Of a stretch of 64,000 bases of DNA, positions 53,034 to 62,351 are shown in pieces. Each line of letters starts with the position of its first letter. The stretch's first letter is position 1. This DNA is from NAT127 sp034717695 (lineage in GTDB: Bacteria > Pseudomonadota > Gammaproteobacteria > Pseudomonadales > Porticoccaceae): assembly GCA_034717695.1 (NCBI GenBank), contig JAYELS010000072.1:24567-88566 (forward strand), written 5' to 3'. The notes below the pieces were generated by a model. That model had not been told where the DNA came from. It saw only the letters and a program-made list of their open reading frames with translations, and searched no databases. Made by a program: the position numbers and the translations under genes.

Positions 53034-54244
53034 GGTGCCGGCTCCCCCGCGACATCCCACGCCAACGGCAGGCGGTGGAGCGCAACCACCATGCCGGTAT
53101 CCACCACCAGCTCGGCGCCGGGCTCTACGCGAAAGTCCGGAATCCGCGCCAGCCATTCCTGCAAAAATGCCCGCAACTCCACCCGCGCCAGCATGGAGCC
53201 GAGACAGCGGTGGGGCCCGTTGCCAAAGGTGCCGTGGAAAACCACCTTGCGGTGGAAATCCACGGCGGTGGGGTCGGCGAACTCCCGGTCATCCATGCCG
53301 TGGGCCATGGTGGGGGTAATCACCATATCGTCCTTTTTCAACTGCACGCCGTGGAATTCCGTGTCCCGGGTCACGATGCGCCCGAGGCTGGACACCGGGA
53401 AGCGGCGCAGCAGCTCCTCCACCGCCCTGGGGATCAAGTCGGGATTGTTCGCCAGCTCGCGGCGCTTGTGCGGATGGCGGGCGAGATAGTTCATGGTGAA
53501 GCCGAGCACGGAGGCCACCGTATCGAGCCCCCCCAGCAACAGCAGGATGGTCATGCCGGTGAGCTGGTCCTCGCTGAGTTTTTCGCCGTCCACCTCCGCG
53601 TGGCAGAGGCGGCTGAGCAGGTCCTCCCCCGGATTGGCGCGGCGCGCGCGCACGGTGCGCCGGGCGTAGTCCGTAAGCCCGAGGTTGGCGGCGTTGCTGT
53701 CCACCTGGGTGGGACGGATCATTTCGTCCACCAGCTCCAGCAGCATCTCCCGGTCGCTGTCCGGCACACCCACCATGCGCATGAAAATGGAGATAGGCAA
53801 GATACGGGACACCTCCTCCATGAACTCGCAACCGCCCCGGGCATAAAAGCCATCGATCAATTGCCGGGTGAGAATCCCCGCCTGCTCGCCGAGGGGGGTG
53901 ACCACCCGAGGTGAAAAGGCGCCATTGAGCACCGCCCGGTATTTGGTGTGCTCTGGCGGGTCGAGGCTGATAGGGAACGGCGGTGTTTCCATCTGCCGCT
54001 CCACCGGCACGATGGCCACCCGGGAAGAAAAGACCTCGGGATTGGTCAACACGTCGTTGAGAATCGCCCCCCGGGTTACCACCCAGTGGCCGCCGTTGGC
54101 GGTAGTCCAGAAAAAATCCGGATAGCCTTCGTCGTGGAGGCCGGCGAACCAGCCCTGGAAATCCCCGTCGCCCTTTCGGCGTTCGTAAATATCGTAATGC
54201 CGGACCAGTTCAGCGGGCACATGGGATGGCAGCGGTGCGCTCAT
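53030..54244 (-). CDS. cytochrome P450 (P450cam-like)
   Basis: A 404-aa soluble P450. The I-helix has LLGGLDTVAS, the K-helix ExxR is in EELLRR, and the heme loop is FGNGPHRCLG with Cys347. The C-terminal LHRLPLAWD resembles P450cam (CYP101) and other terpenoid hydroxylases. It hydroxylates an unactivated C-H, with electrons perhaps from the ATGA-coupled rubredoxin. It is the first gene of the operon, with operator and promoter at 54320-54357. The likely substrate is a terpenoid or other alicyclic compound; no ligand can be read from the sequence. Confidence 0.92.
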   Translation of the reverse strand: MSAPLPSHVPAELVRHYDIYERRKGDGDFQGWFAGLHDEGYPDFFWTTANGGHWVVTRGAILNDVLTNPEVFSSRVAIVPVERQMETPPFPISLDPPEHTKYRAVLNGAFSPRVVTPLGEQAGILTRQLIDGFYARGGCEFMEEVSRILPISIFMRMVGVPDSDREMLLELVDEMIRPTQVDSNAANLGLTDYARRTVRARRANPGEDLLSRLCHAEVDGEKLSEDQLTGMTILLLLGGLDTVASVLGFTMNYLARHPHKRRELANNPDLIPRAVEELLRRFPVSSLGRIVTRDTEFHGVQLKKDDMVITPTMAHGMDDREFADPTAVDFHRKVVFHGTFGNGPHRCLGSMLARVELRAFLQEWLARIPDFRVEPGAELVVDTGMVVALHRLPLAWDVAGEPAP

Positions 54245-54319
54245 GGAAAACCTCCTGCGGAATGCTGACGTTGCGATTAGAGTTTTGAATGGAACCCCAC
54301 AGCGGGTAGGGACTCTTGC

Positions 54320-54347
54320 AATATACTGCGTATTTAATAACTGTCAA
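54320..54347 (-). promoter_or_regulatory. sigma-70 promoter of the P450 operon
   Basis: Read on minus: -35 TTGACA (54347-54342), 16-nt spacer, -10 TATATT (54325-54320). The -35 lies in the operator at 54339-54357. The rest of the 54245-54497 gap, which is AT-rich relative to the neighbourhood, shows nothing else. Confidence 0.72.
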
Positions 54348-54357
54348 TCATTCAGCA
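54339..54357. promoter_or_regulatory. operator site of shared regulon (P450 operon)
   Basis: AACTGTC-AATCA-TTCAGCA, overlapping the -35 of the P450 promoter. The left half is strong; the right half has two mismatches. Confidence 0.65.
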
Positions 54358-54497
54358 GGAAGAAACTGTTCTTCACCTCGAAGAAAATTCAGCCGAATCC
54401 CTATAATAACCATCTAACTAGCGGATAAATAAACAATTACCCGGAGCAGGAAGCATCGTGACCGACAATCGACAAAATAATATGCTGCATCTTTAGG

Positions 54498-55850
54498 CTA
54501 CCCCAAGACCGCCCGACAGGCATCCATCCACCAGCGCCGCGCCAGGGCCAGGTCCCCGGCGGCGAGGGCGGCAAGCAAAGCCCGGTCGTGTTCATGCCCC
54601 CCGATTGCCGCGAGCCAGGGCGTCGCCATTTCCACCAGGGTGGCAAATACTGAATTGCCACAGAGTTGCGCCAACAACGCGGCAGTACCGTTTCCCTGCA
54701 CATTGACGGACGCGTCGGACCGCAATCCGGCGGCACGGGCGAGGCTTCCCGGTGCCCGGCGTTCGGCGTCCACCATGGCGGTCAGGCCAAGATGGAGCAG
54801 CACGCCGCCGAGGGGTTTTGCGCTGGCGCCAACCCCCGCTGCCCCCAGGTAGCCCCGCGCCGCGTCGAGCATTCCCGCCCTGTCGAGGGTCGCCACGTAC
54901 AGGCCGCCACCGCGCCCCTTTTCCACGGCGATGACCCCGTACTGCTGGAGAATGATCACCGCCTGGCGCACCGCGTCCGGGGTGGTGCGAAAGCGCCGCA
55001 CCAGATCCACGGCGGAGCTGATGCGCTCCCCCGCCACCCAGTTCAGGCGCCGGATATCACGCAATATTTCCCGCACGATCCGCTCCGCCTGACTCCGGGC
55101 GTTGAGATAGTCCCGGCCACCGCCGAAGCCCTCCCCCACCAGTGCCGGCTCCGCGTCCGCACCCCAGGATGCCTCCATGATGGCGCGCTGCCGCTTCTGG
55201 CAATCCAGGAGGCGAGCGGTGTCCCCCGCCACCAGGGCTTCCACCGTGTCCAGGGTGACCTGCCAGGCCGGGCTGTCGCGGCGGTCGTTGCGCAGGGTCA
55301 CGCTGTAGGGAATCAGATCGAGGGCGCACTCGTAGGCGGCCTTCTCCAACAGCGCGATGACCGGGTCACCCACAGCCGCGCGAATCGCCACGGCAAGTTG
55401 ATGGTGGGCCTTGACCTTGACGAATTCTTCATCGGACAGACGGTTGAAGCGGCGCACAAGATCGCGCAATTGTTCGCAGTCCGCGGGCGAAAGCCTGGGC
55501 ACATGGTGCAGATAAAAGTAACTATCGATGGCTTCCAGCAACAGCCCCATATCGGCAAGGTCCTGCAATCCACTTTCGATGACAATGGACAGCGCCCGCC
55601 CGGCGTAGGCAGGACTGGGGGGAAGCGCCACAAGGCCGCCGCCGGCCCCGCGCCGCAGCGCCGCCACACCGCGCTCCTCAAGGATACGAAGCGCCTGGCG
55701 CAATACGGGCCGACCGACATTGTGACGGGCGTACAGCGCCGGCAGGGACGCCACCACCTCGCCCGGAACGTGGTTCCCCGCTTTCAGATCGGCGGCAATC
55801 CGCTCCGCCAGGACCAGGGCTGGCGACTGTTCGGCAAAAGCTCGGTTCAC
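54498..55850 (-). CDS. double-length GntR family regulator
   Basis: A 450-aa protein, about twice the normal FadR/GntR length. It has two winged helix-turn-helix units: residues 12-77 (VLRQALRILEERGVAALRRG) and 253-320 (AVRQAVIILQQYGVIAVEKG). Both end in the G-x-GGGL wing. Each is followed by an all-helical effector-like segment (about 78-235 and 321-450), the second shorter. So two full units appear fused in one chain. It is divergent from the GldA-like dehydrogenase, with an operator of the shared regulon between them, and is a candidate local regulator. Confidence 0.82.
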   Translation of the reverse strand: MNRAFAEQSPALVLAERIAADLKAGNHVPGEVVASLPALYARHNVGRPVLRQALRILEERGVAALRRGAGGGLVALPPSPAYAGRALSIVIESGLQDLADMGLLLEAIDSYFYLHHVPRLSPADCEQLRDLVRRFNRLSDEEFVKVKAHHQLAVAIRAAVGDPVIALLEKAAYECALDLIPYSVTLRNDRRDSPAWQVTLDTVEALVAGDTARLLDCQKRQRAIMEASWGADAEPALVGEGFGGGRDYLNARSQAERIVREILRDIRRLNWVAGERISSAVDLVRRFRTTPDAVRQAVIILQQYGVIAVEKGRGGGLYVATLDRAGMLDAARGYLGAAGVGASAKPLGGVLLHLGLTAMVDAERRAPGSLARAAGLRSDASVNVQGNGTAALLAQLCGNSVFATLVEMATPWLAAIGGHEHDRALLAALAAGDLALARRWWMDACRAVLG

Positions 55851-55945
55851 GGTTCATCCTGTTTGCGCGGGAGGAATGTGGAAGCAGTCTAGCAGGCTGC
55901 AGGGCTCCCGCAGCCCCCGCGGGCGGCGTTTCCCCGCCCGACCAT

Positions 55946-55964
55946 AGCTGATATAGTGTCACTT
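55946..55964. promoter_or_regulatory. operator site of shared regulon (GldA-like / GntR divergent region)
   Basis: AGCTGAT-ATAGT-GTCACTT. A TATAGT at 55952-55957 within it may be the -10 for the plus-strand dehydrogenase starting at 55983. Confidence 0.6.
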
Positions 55965-55982
55965 ATTTGGCTGGACAGTCCC

Positions 55983-57083
55983 ATGAACGACAACCTGCGC
56001 ATCATCTCCGCCGTGTCACGCTATATCCAGGGGCCCGGCTGCCTCGCCCAGTTGGGGGAGGCCACCGCCAAGCTCGGCCAGCACCCCCTGATAGTCACCG
56101 ATGACATCCTCAAGGGCCTCTTTGGGGACCAGCTCGAAGCCAGCTTCGCAAGCGCCGCCCTGCCCTTCAACCTGCTCACCTTTCCCGGCGAAGTGACCCG
56201 CCCCACCATCGACGCCCTGGCACAACAAGCCCGAGCCCTCGGCGTCGACGTGGTGGTGGGCTTTGGCGGCGGCAAGGCCCTCGACACCGGCAAGGGTGTG
56301 GCCCTCGCCCTCGGCACGCCCTTTGTGAGCGTGCCCACCATCGCCGCCACCGATGCGCCGGCGAGCCTCGCCATCGCCGTCTACAACGACCACCACCTGC
56401 TCACCGAGATCCTCCTGCTGCCCCGCAATCCCGAGGTGGTGCTGGTGGATTCCGCCATTATCGCCAAGGCGCCCCTGCGCTTTCTGCTGGCCGGCATCGG
56501 CGACGCCATCTCGAAAAAATTCGAGGCCGAGGCGGTGCACCGGGCCGGCAGGGAAACCCCCAACGGCACCCGCTCCACCCGCACCGGCCTCGCCATCGCC
56601 AACGCCTGCTACGACCTGATCCGCACCCACGCCGTCCCCGCCATCGCCGCCATCAGGGCAGGCGCGGTGGCCAATGGCGCGGTGAACGACGATCTGGAAT
56701 CCCTGCTGGAAGCTACGGTACTGCTCAGCACCATGGGTTTTGAAAATGCCGGCCTGTCCGTGTCCCACGCCATTGCCAAGGGCCTGCCCATGGTGCCCAG
56801 AGCCGCCGGCACACTCCACGGCGAACATGTAGCCTACGGTTTGCTCGTGCAGCTGGTGCTGGAGCAAAGACCCCGGGAATTTATCGACGAATTGGTGGCC
56901 TTTTATCGCAGTATTGGCCTGCCCACTCGCCTGGCGGATTTTGGCCTCGTCGACTGGAGCGAGGATGAGCTGAATATCCTCACTGAAAACGCCATGCTGA
57001 GCCCCAGCGTCAAGCGCTTCACCGTCGAGCTGGATCAAGCCGCACTGAAAGCCGCTATCAGGACCGTGGAAGCGCTGCGCTAG
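55983..57083 (+). CDS. glycerol dehydrogenase-like iron/zinc alcohol dehydrogenase
   Basis: A 366-aa group III alcohol dehydrogenase of the GldA type, close to the 367 aa of E. coli GldA. The NAD site is GFGGGKALDTGKG (93-105), and the metal ligands are Asp174, His262 and His279 (HGEHVAYG). Such enzymes oxidise glycerol or other vicinal diols. The ATG at 55983 is preferred over one 27 nt earlier because the family begins near it. It has an operator 19 bp upstream, so a role in the catabolic regulon (oxidation of a diol or alcohol) is plausible. It converges with the AraC gene. Confidence 0.85.
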   Translation: MNDNLRIISAVSRYIQGPGCLAQLGEATAKLGQHPLIVTDDILKGLFGDQLEASFASAALPFNLLTFPGEVTRPTIDALAQQARALGVDVVVGFGGGKALDTGKGVALALGTPFVSVPTIAATDAPASLAIAVYNDHHLLTEILLLPRNPEVVLVDSAIIAKAPLRFLLAGIGDAISKKFEAEAVHRAGRETPNGTRSTRTGLAIANACYDLIRTHAVPAIAAIRAGAVANGAVNDDLESLLEATVLLSTMGFENAGLSVSHAIAKGLPMVPRAAGTLHGEHVAYGLLVQLVLEQRPREFIDELVAFYRSIGLPTRLADFGLVDWSEDELNILTENAMLSPSVKRFTVELDQAALKAAIRTVEALR

Positions 57084-57119
57084 ACGGACGAGCGTGCTGC
57101 CGCACCACAAGTGCGACAC

Positions 57120-58118
57120 TCAGCGGGGTGCGCGGACTTCAGAGAGATGCTTGCCTGTCCATTCCCTGAACGCCCGGTAGAAATTGGGCACAGAGCTGTA
57201 ACCCAAACTGAAGGAAATCTCCTTGACGGACAGCTGGGTCTCCCTCAGATAGTACAGGGCGAGATCACGTCGCACATCGGCGAGAAGCTGCACAAATGTG
57301 ATACCCTCGTCCGCCAGCCTTCGCCTGAGGGTACGGGCGCTCAGGTACTGACGGCTCGCCACCTCCTCAAGGCTCAAGAACCCGTGGCCATGAAGGGAGT
57401 GGTTGCGGTACAGCAACTCATGAATCTTGCGCGCCATGGATTCCTGCTTGGTCAGGGTGGCGAACCGCAGTTCACACTCCAGCACGCAGAGATCATGAAC
57501 CTCCCGATTCGCCAGAGGCAGCGGATAATCGAGCAGAGCAGGATCGTAGAAAACCTGGCACTGCGGCTGATCGAAGCGGAGTTCACAGGAAAAATACTGC
57601 CGATAAAGCCCACCGTAGGCAGGCTCGGGAAAATTGAAATCCACCCGGGTCACAAAGTCCATCCGCCGGGTGACCTCACGGCAAAAATGCTGTGACATCA
57701 CCAGATAGCTCTCGAATGAAAAGCGCTTGGCTTCCCCTTCCAGGGGAAACAACTCCTGAAGCGTGATGATCCAGCGGCCATTCGAAAAATGATGGACGGG
57801 AAAGACTGCGGCATCCATCAGCGGCCGATACCTGATCATCAGCTTTCTCGCTTCGCCAAACGTATCGCTGGTGACCACGGCGAATCCCGGCAAGCCGAGG
57901 CTCCCCACGGTAAAACCCTCGCAAAGAGAAAAGCTGAGGGCTGGATCAGCCGTCAAGCGATACATGTTCCGGACAAGGGCGACAAAAGTCTCCGGTTTGA
58001 GCAATGGCCAGGGATTCTGCGCCTCCCTGAGGGTAAGCCCCGTACCCTCGAGCAACGCAGCAGGGGGATGTCCCATGGCCTGCAAGCGATCAAGGTGATA
58101 GTGGATTCTGCTATACAT
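57120..58118 (-). CDS. AraC family transcriptional regulator (paralogue of 6384-7382)
   Basis: A 332-aa regulator of the OruR-like type: the N-terminal domain contains GSLGLPGFAVVTSDTFGEA, matching its paralogue position for position, and the C-terminal helix-turn-helix pairs are SLEEVASRQYLSARTLRR and VKEISFSLGYSSVPNFYRAF. It is 37 bp from the convergent GldA stop. Upstream is 212 bp without a gene, containing the terminator of TonB receptor 3. G+C is visibly lower than in the neighbouring catabolic genes. Confidence 0.9.
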   Translation of the reverse strand: MYSRIHYHLDRLQAMGHPPAALLEGTGLTLREAQNPWPLLKPETFVALVRNMYRLTADPALSFSLCEGFTVGSLGLPGFAVVTSDTFGEARKLMIRYRPLMDAAVFPVHHFSNGRWIITLQELFPLEGEAKRFSFESYLVMSQHFCREVTRRMDFVTRVDFNFPEPAYGGLYRQYFSCELRFDQPQCQVFYDPALLDYPLPLANREVHDLCVLECELRFATLTKQESMARKIHELLYRNHSLHGHGFLSLEEVASRQYLSARTLRRRLADEGITFVQLLADVRRDLALYYLRETQLSVKEISFSLGYSSVPNFYRAFREWTGKHLSEVRAPR

Positions 58119-58238
58119 TGCGGGGTTCTCATCTCATCTGCTGGTTCCGCGCAAACGCCACAGCATCGGCCAGCTTGTCACCTGGCAAGATAATAACCCC
58201 TTGAGCATCCCTGCGACAGGTGCATCCGCCAGCACTCC

Positions 58239-58279
58239 AAAAAAAATCTGGGGCCGTCTCCAACGAGACGGCCCCAGAT
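58239..58279 (-). terminator. Rho-independent terminator of TonB receptor 3
   Basis: Read on minus: 15-bp perfect stem (58279-58265 with 58260-58246), 4-nt loop, then eight T (58246-58239). It lies 50 bp past the receptor stop. Confidence 0.9.
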
Positions 58280-58329
58280 ACTGAATGCCCGCGCCCGGTC
58301 ACGGCACCAGCGGATTTCCAACCGCGAGA

Positions 58330-60816
58330 CTACTCGCCGAAGCGGTAGCGGATGGACGCGCCAACCACTCTTGGCGCGGCAAAGTAGTAACTTATCACCC
58401 CAGCCGTGCCGCCGGATGAACTACTACCATAGGGATATTCCTTATCCAGCACATTAGTGGCGTACAGGCTCAAGTCCACAGGGTTCCCCAACACATCGGA
58501 CAGAGTGAATCGCATGTCCAAGGATTCGTATCCAGGAATGGTGATATTGTTGACGAAAGCCTTTTCCTGCCAATGATAGTCAGCATTGAAGTCGAGGATG
58601 CCGCCTAGGACGGCGCCGGGAAATGCGTAATTCAGATTGGCATTGATCTGTGATTTGGGACTCATAGGGATGTTAACGGTTTCAATATCCGCCCCACTGG
58701 CACTGAAGGCAAAGCGCATGGAGTCGGGAATGGTCAGCTCATCGACAATAATATCTGTGTAGGCACCGTTAAGCCCAAGCACCAGCCCGTCGAGCGGTGA
58801 CAGGGTCGCGGCAATCTCATAGCCTTCAATAATAATGTCGGCCTTGTTGTACATGATACCGCCGGAGGGCAAACTGTTTCCGTTCGGATCGGTGATGCCT
58901 GTCGTCCCTTCGTAAAACTGGTGGCCTTTGTTTTTGCCACGGAATATTGCCATATCCACGGTCGTTGGCATATCCGCAATGGCAAAGGAAAACTTGCCTC
59001 CCACCTCAACATCCTCCACCGTCTCCGGGTTGAATGTTTGCACATCAGACAGGTAATCCGGCAGTTGGGGCACATTGAAGCCTGCTGCGCGATAGCCTTT
59101 GCGGGCAGTTCCATAGATGAGCGCATTCTCCGTTGCCTGCCAGCTCAGAGCCAGGGTATAGGTATCCGCTTCGGATTTAGCTGAACTTGAGAATGTTTGC
59201 TGACTAACCGGTCCAGCAATGGTCGCCCCCCGTTTACATTCACTCTCAGTCACCAGATGATCGATGCTGTTGGCTGGCTGGAAGGGTCCGAAGGGGCTGT
59301 ACTGACCACCAAAGGCACAGCCTTTTGACTCATCCCAGGATTTGCGATAACCCATGGTCAATGTCAGCGCATCCGTCAGATCATAATCAAACTGGCCATA
59401 CAGGGCTTTGGATGTCTCTGTCAGATAATTGCCCGTCAGTTGACTGTTTAAGCCTGCAAAGGTATTGACACCCAGCCCTCGAAGGCCACCCAAGCCGTCC
59501 GGCTCGGACTTCAGATAAAAACCACCGACGACGTAATTCAGCCTGCTGTCGAAGAATTCCCCTGCAAGTTGTAGCTCTTCCGTCAGCTGTTTGATTCGCA
59601 CTTCAGACACCGTATCGATAATGGGCAGCGGGGTGCCATCGATATCAGCGACGGATCGGGTATCGGTGTCGCGATAGGCAACGATGTTTCTCAAGGTAAT
59701 TGAGTCAGTCAGCTCAATACTGGTGTTATTGGAAAGACCTCTGATATAGGAATAGCCATCGGTGTTGGTACTCATACCGGCGTTTCTGACACCTTTGTCT
59801 TTCTGCCAATCGCTATAGGCCTGAACATTACAGAAAGGATAGGTGGGCGCAGAGGCTGGACAATGGAATATATTCGCCAGATGCTGACCAAGCTGAGGAC
59901 CCAGTGCGGCGATCTGCACAGCTGGCGGCAAATTCCAGATCGCCGGAGTAATTTCCGTCATGACCGCATTGCTGGCGCCCTCCGATCTGAATTCGTCGTA
60001 TACTGTCAGGCTTGAAATAGCCTCCACAGGATCAAACAGGACCGATAGGCGGATACCTCTGCTGTCGTATTCGTCGTAGTCTCTTCTGGCCGACATTTCA
60101 GGACCAGGGGAACCCGGAACACTGCCTGTTGCACTGGACTGGAAGGAATCAAACCGGCGCGTATTGGTATATCCATCCGTATTGCCATATAAACCTGCAA
60201 CACGCACCGCCAGTTTGTCTTCCATGACAGGCACATTGATGACAAGCTCGGTATTAATGGTATTGAAGCGGCTGTAATCCACCTTGGCGGAACCTTCAAA
60301 ATCGTAGACGGGCACCTGTGAATAAGTCAGCACCGCGCCACCCACTACGCTGCGGCCAAACAATGTCCCCTGTGGGCCTTTCAATACCTGAATATTACTG
60401 ACATCCAGGGTTGATATAAGGCTTGATGTCGGAGGCAGAGGCACATCATTGAAATAGATCAGTGTTCCAGGTGTTCCCGCCCCCGCCAAACTGCGTGCTT
60501 GACCACGAATCACCACGATGGGATTGGTTTTGTCACCCGCCGGGGAAATATTTAATCCCGGCGCAATTTTTTTCAAATCACCAATGTCATTGATGGATTT
60601 TCGCTCAAGCTGTTCTGCGGAAAATGCAGTGATCGAAAGGGGAATTTCTGCCAGAACTTCCTCCTTGCGCCGTGCTGTTACAACAATTTCCTCAATACTT
60701 GTCCTGGCCTGACCTTGCGCGTCCGATTGCTGGGCGAGGACAGGTACACTCGATATGGCGCCATAGATTGCCGCCGCGATAAAACTTTTTAGAAAAATCT
60801 GCTTTTTCTCAAACAT
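58330..60816 (-). CDS. TonB-dependent outer-membrane receptor 3
   Basis: An 828-aa receptor starting at 60816 (GAGGG about 9 nt upstream). A signal peptide (1-29, ending PVLAQ) leads to a TonB box-like IEEIVVTARRKEEV, the plug (VLKGPQGTLFGRSVVGGAV) and a beta barrel. The chain ends RYRFGE, so the usual terminal Phe is followed by two extra residues. It is clearly less GC-rich than receptors 1 and 2 and lacks the regulon operator, so it may have a different origin and control. Ligand unknown. Confidence 0.9.
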   Translation of the reverse strand: MFEKKQIFLKSFIAAAIYGAISSVPVLAQQSDAQGQARTSIEEIVVTARRKEEVLAEIPLSITAFSAEQLERKSINDIGDLKKIAPGLNISPAGDKTNPIVVIRGQARSLAGAGTPGTLIYFNDVPLPPTSSLISTLDVSNIQVLKGPQGTLFGRSVVGGAVLTYSQVPVYDFEGSAKVDYSRFNTINTELVINVPVMEDKLAVRVAGLYGNTDGYTNTRRFDSFQSSATGSVPGSPGPEMSARRDYDEYDSRGIRLSVLFDPVEAISSLTVYDEFRSEGASNAVMTEITPAIWNLPPAVQIAALGPQLGQHLANIFHCPASAPTYPFCNVQAYSDWQKDKGVRNAGMSTNTDGYSYIRGLSNNTSIELTDSITLRNIVAYRDTDTRSVADIDGTPLPIIDTVSEVRIKQLTEELQLAGEFFDSRLNYVVGGFYLKSEPDGLGGLRGLGVNTFAGLNSQLTGNYLTETSKALYGQFDYDLTDALTLTMGYRKSWDESKGCAFGGQYSPFGPFQPANSIDHLVTESECKRGATIAGPVSQQTFSSSAKSEADTYTLALSWQATENALIYGTARKGYRAAGFNVPQLPDYLSDVQTFNPETVEDVEVGGKFSFAIADMPTTVDMAIFRGKNKGHQFYEGTTGITDPNGNSLPSGGIMYNKADIIIEGYEIAATLSPLDGLVLGLNGAYTDIIVDELTIPDSMRFAFSASGADIETVNIPMSPKSQINANLNYAFPGAVLGGILDFNADYHWQEKAFVNNITIPGYESLDMRFTLSDVLGNPVDLSLYATNVLDKEYPYGSSSSGGTAGVISYYFAAPRVVGASIRYRFGE

Positions 60817-60935
60817 AACGTGTTCCCTCATTGTTGTCTTATTGTTGCACCCCTACCCGGGACGACCGGGAATGAAGATATCCACCCCCAAGCCATCCAG
60901 GAAATCTTGATGATTTCGACAAGATCACATAAACC

Positions 60936-62351
60936 TTATATTGTCATATCGAGAATCGGCTCAAGCCGGAAGAAAAGAGGATGCCCTTCAATATCATTGG
61001 AGCCTGCTATGACCAGGGAAAGCCGCCACATCTGGCGGTGCAGGCATTGCACGATGGCCGCATCCCGAGCCGGATCATCTTGAGCGACGTATGCCTTGAG
61101 CACCGCGTCTGCTTCCTTCATGTTGGCCGAGGTTACACCGGTCAAGGCAGCAATATCACGAAGGGTTTCACCCTCATACCACTGGCCGTAGTGGGCATAG
61201 TTGCGCAGAAAATTCGGAATGGCGCCCATCAAATCCCGCTGCCACGAAGCAAAGGTTTTCGACAGCGGCAGCATCGCGATCTCATTGAGCAACTTGCCGA
61301 TGGCGCTGTCCTGCAGAGGCGTCACAGCAGGGCCAGGAAGGCGGATACCGTAGTCAAGGGTTATGTTTTCGAGCTCTGCAATACTCTCCAATGCTCGACG
61401 GGAGATACTGGCCATTTCGAGAATCCCTTCTATCCAATTGCTCTCAGCTTTGTCTGGATTCATGAACATGTTGGCGCTGATAGCCGCGAAGGCTAGGAAG
61501 GAAACCGTGTGGTACCCAATCACCCTCAAGTCCAGCTCAGTCCCGCTAGCTTTGGCGTAATGGCGGTAGAGCGCGGGAATATCACCCATATTTTCATATG
61601 GATGACGCCCCCTGAAACAAGCGAGATCCATCATGGTGTCACCAATATGGGCAATCTCGAGGTCAAGCACGGCGGTGACATCCTCCCCTTTGTTGAGGAA
61701 CTGGCCGCAATCACCGGTGATGAAACTGGGCGTGGTGCGGTGCGCGGGCACATTGCGTCTCAGCCAGGAGGCAAAAAATTCCATGGTGGCATCGATGGCA
61801 CCATCCTCGAGACCCAGCCGGTATTGCCGGTCGAACTGGCTCAAGGCCACCTGATGGGCACCCACGGGATTACCCGCCTCGGTATGGGCGAATTCAGCCA
61901 CTGGAATCTGGTGCATTCTCGCCAGTTCTTCCATGTACTTGAGACTGGCCTGCCAGCGCTCTGGCGAGAGCGTCGAAGCGTTCTCGATGGCAGTGTGGAC
62001 GAGGCCGGGATCGCGATCCCCCTCCGCCCAGTCCATGACGAAGGCCTTGGGTTCTTCGATCCAGCCGTGGATGTGAGGCACACCAATGCCGTGCTTCTCC
62101 AGCACTTCCATTACCTGCATTTCGTGCTTGAGGCTGTAGAGCTGCGTGCAGGGACGATCACCCTTGACCAGCAGGGCCTTGTCGATACCGTTCTTTTGGT
62201 ACTCGACCCGCCACACGGGACGCCAGCGCATAAGGCGTTCGATGCTGGTGACTTCCCCCCCAACCTTCTCCTCGACCCAGGACCGAATATTGGCTGAGTC
62301 CCGGTCTTCGACACCGTCCTCGCCCTGCAATTCCGATACATGTTTATTCAT
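60936..62351 (-). CDS. APH-like phosphotransferase family protein
   Basis: A 471-aa kinase-fold protein. The catalytic loop reads FITGDCGQFLN, so the usual His of H-G-D is Thr, while the Asp and Asn remain; the metal segment is LDLEIAHIGD. The extra C-terminal 150 residues are helical. It might phosphorylate a small alcohol, or be inactive. It lies in the less GC-rich block 119 bp upstream of TonB receptor 3, on the same strand, so co-expression is possible. Not similar at this level to the kinase at 14803-15897. Confidence 0.72.
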   Translation of the reverse strand: MNKHVSELQGEDGVEDRDSANIRSWVEEKVGGEVTSIERLMRWRPVWRVEYQKNGIDKALLVKGDRPCTQLYSLKHEMQVMEVLEKHGIGVPHIHGWIEEPKAFVMDWAEGDRDPGLVHTAIENASTLSPERWQASLKYMEELARMHQIPVAEFAHTEAGNPVGAHQVALSQFDRQYRLGLEDGAIDATMEFFASWLRRNVPAHRTTPSFITGDCGQFLNKGEDVTAVLDLEIAHIGDTMMDLACFRGRHPYENMGDIPALYRHYAKASGTELDLRVIGYHTVSFLAFAAISANMFMNPDKAESNWIEGILEMASISRRALESIAELENITLDYGIRLPGPAVTPLQDSAIGKLLNEIAMLPLSKTFASWQRDLMGAIPNFLRNYAHYGQWYEGETLRDIAALTGVTSANMKEADAVLKAYVAQDDPARDAAIVQCLHRQMWRLSLVIAGSNDIEGHPLFFRLEPILDMTI

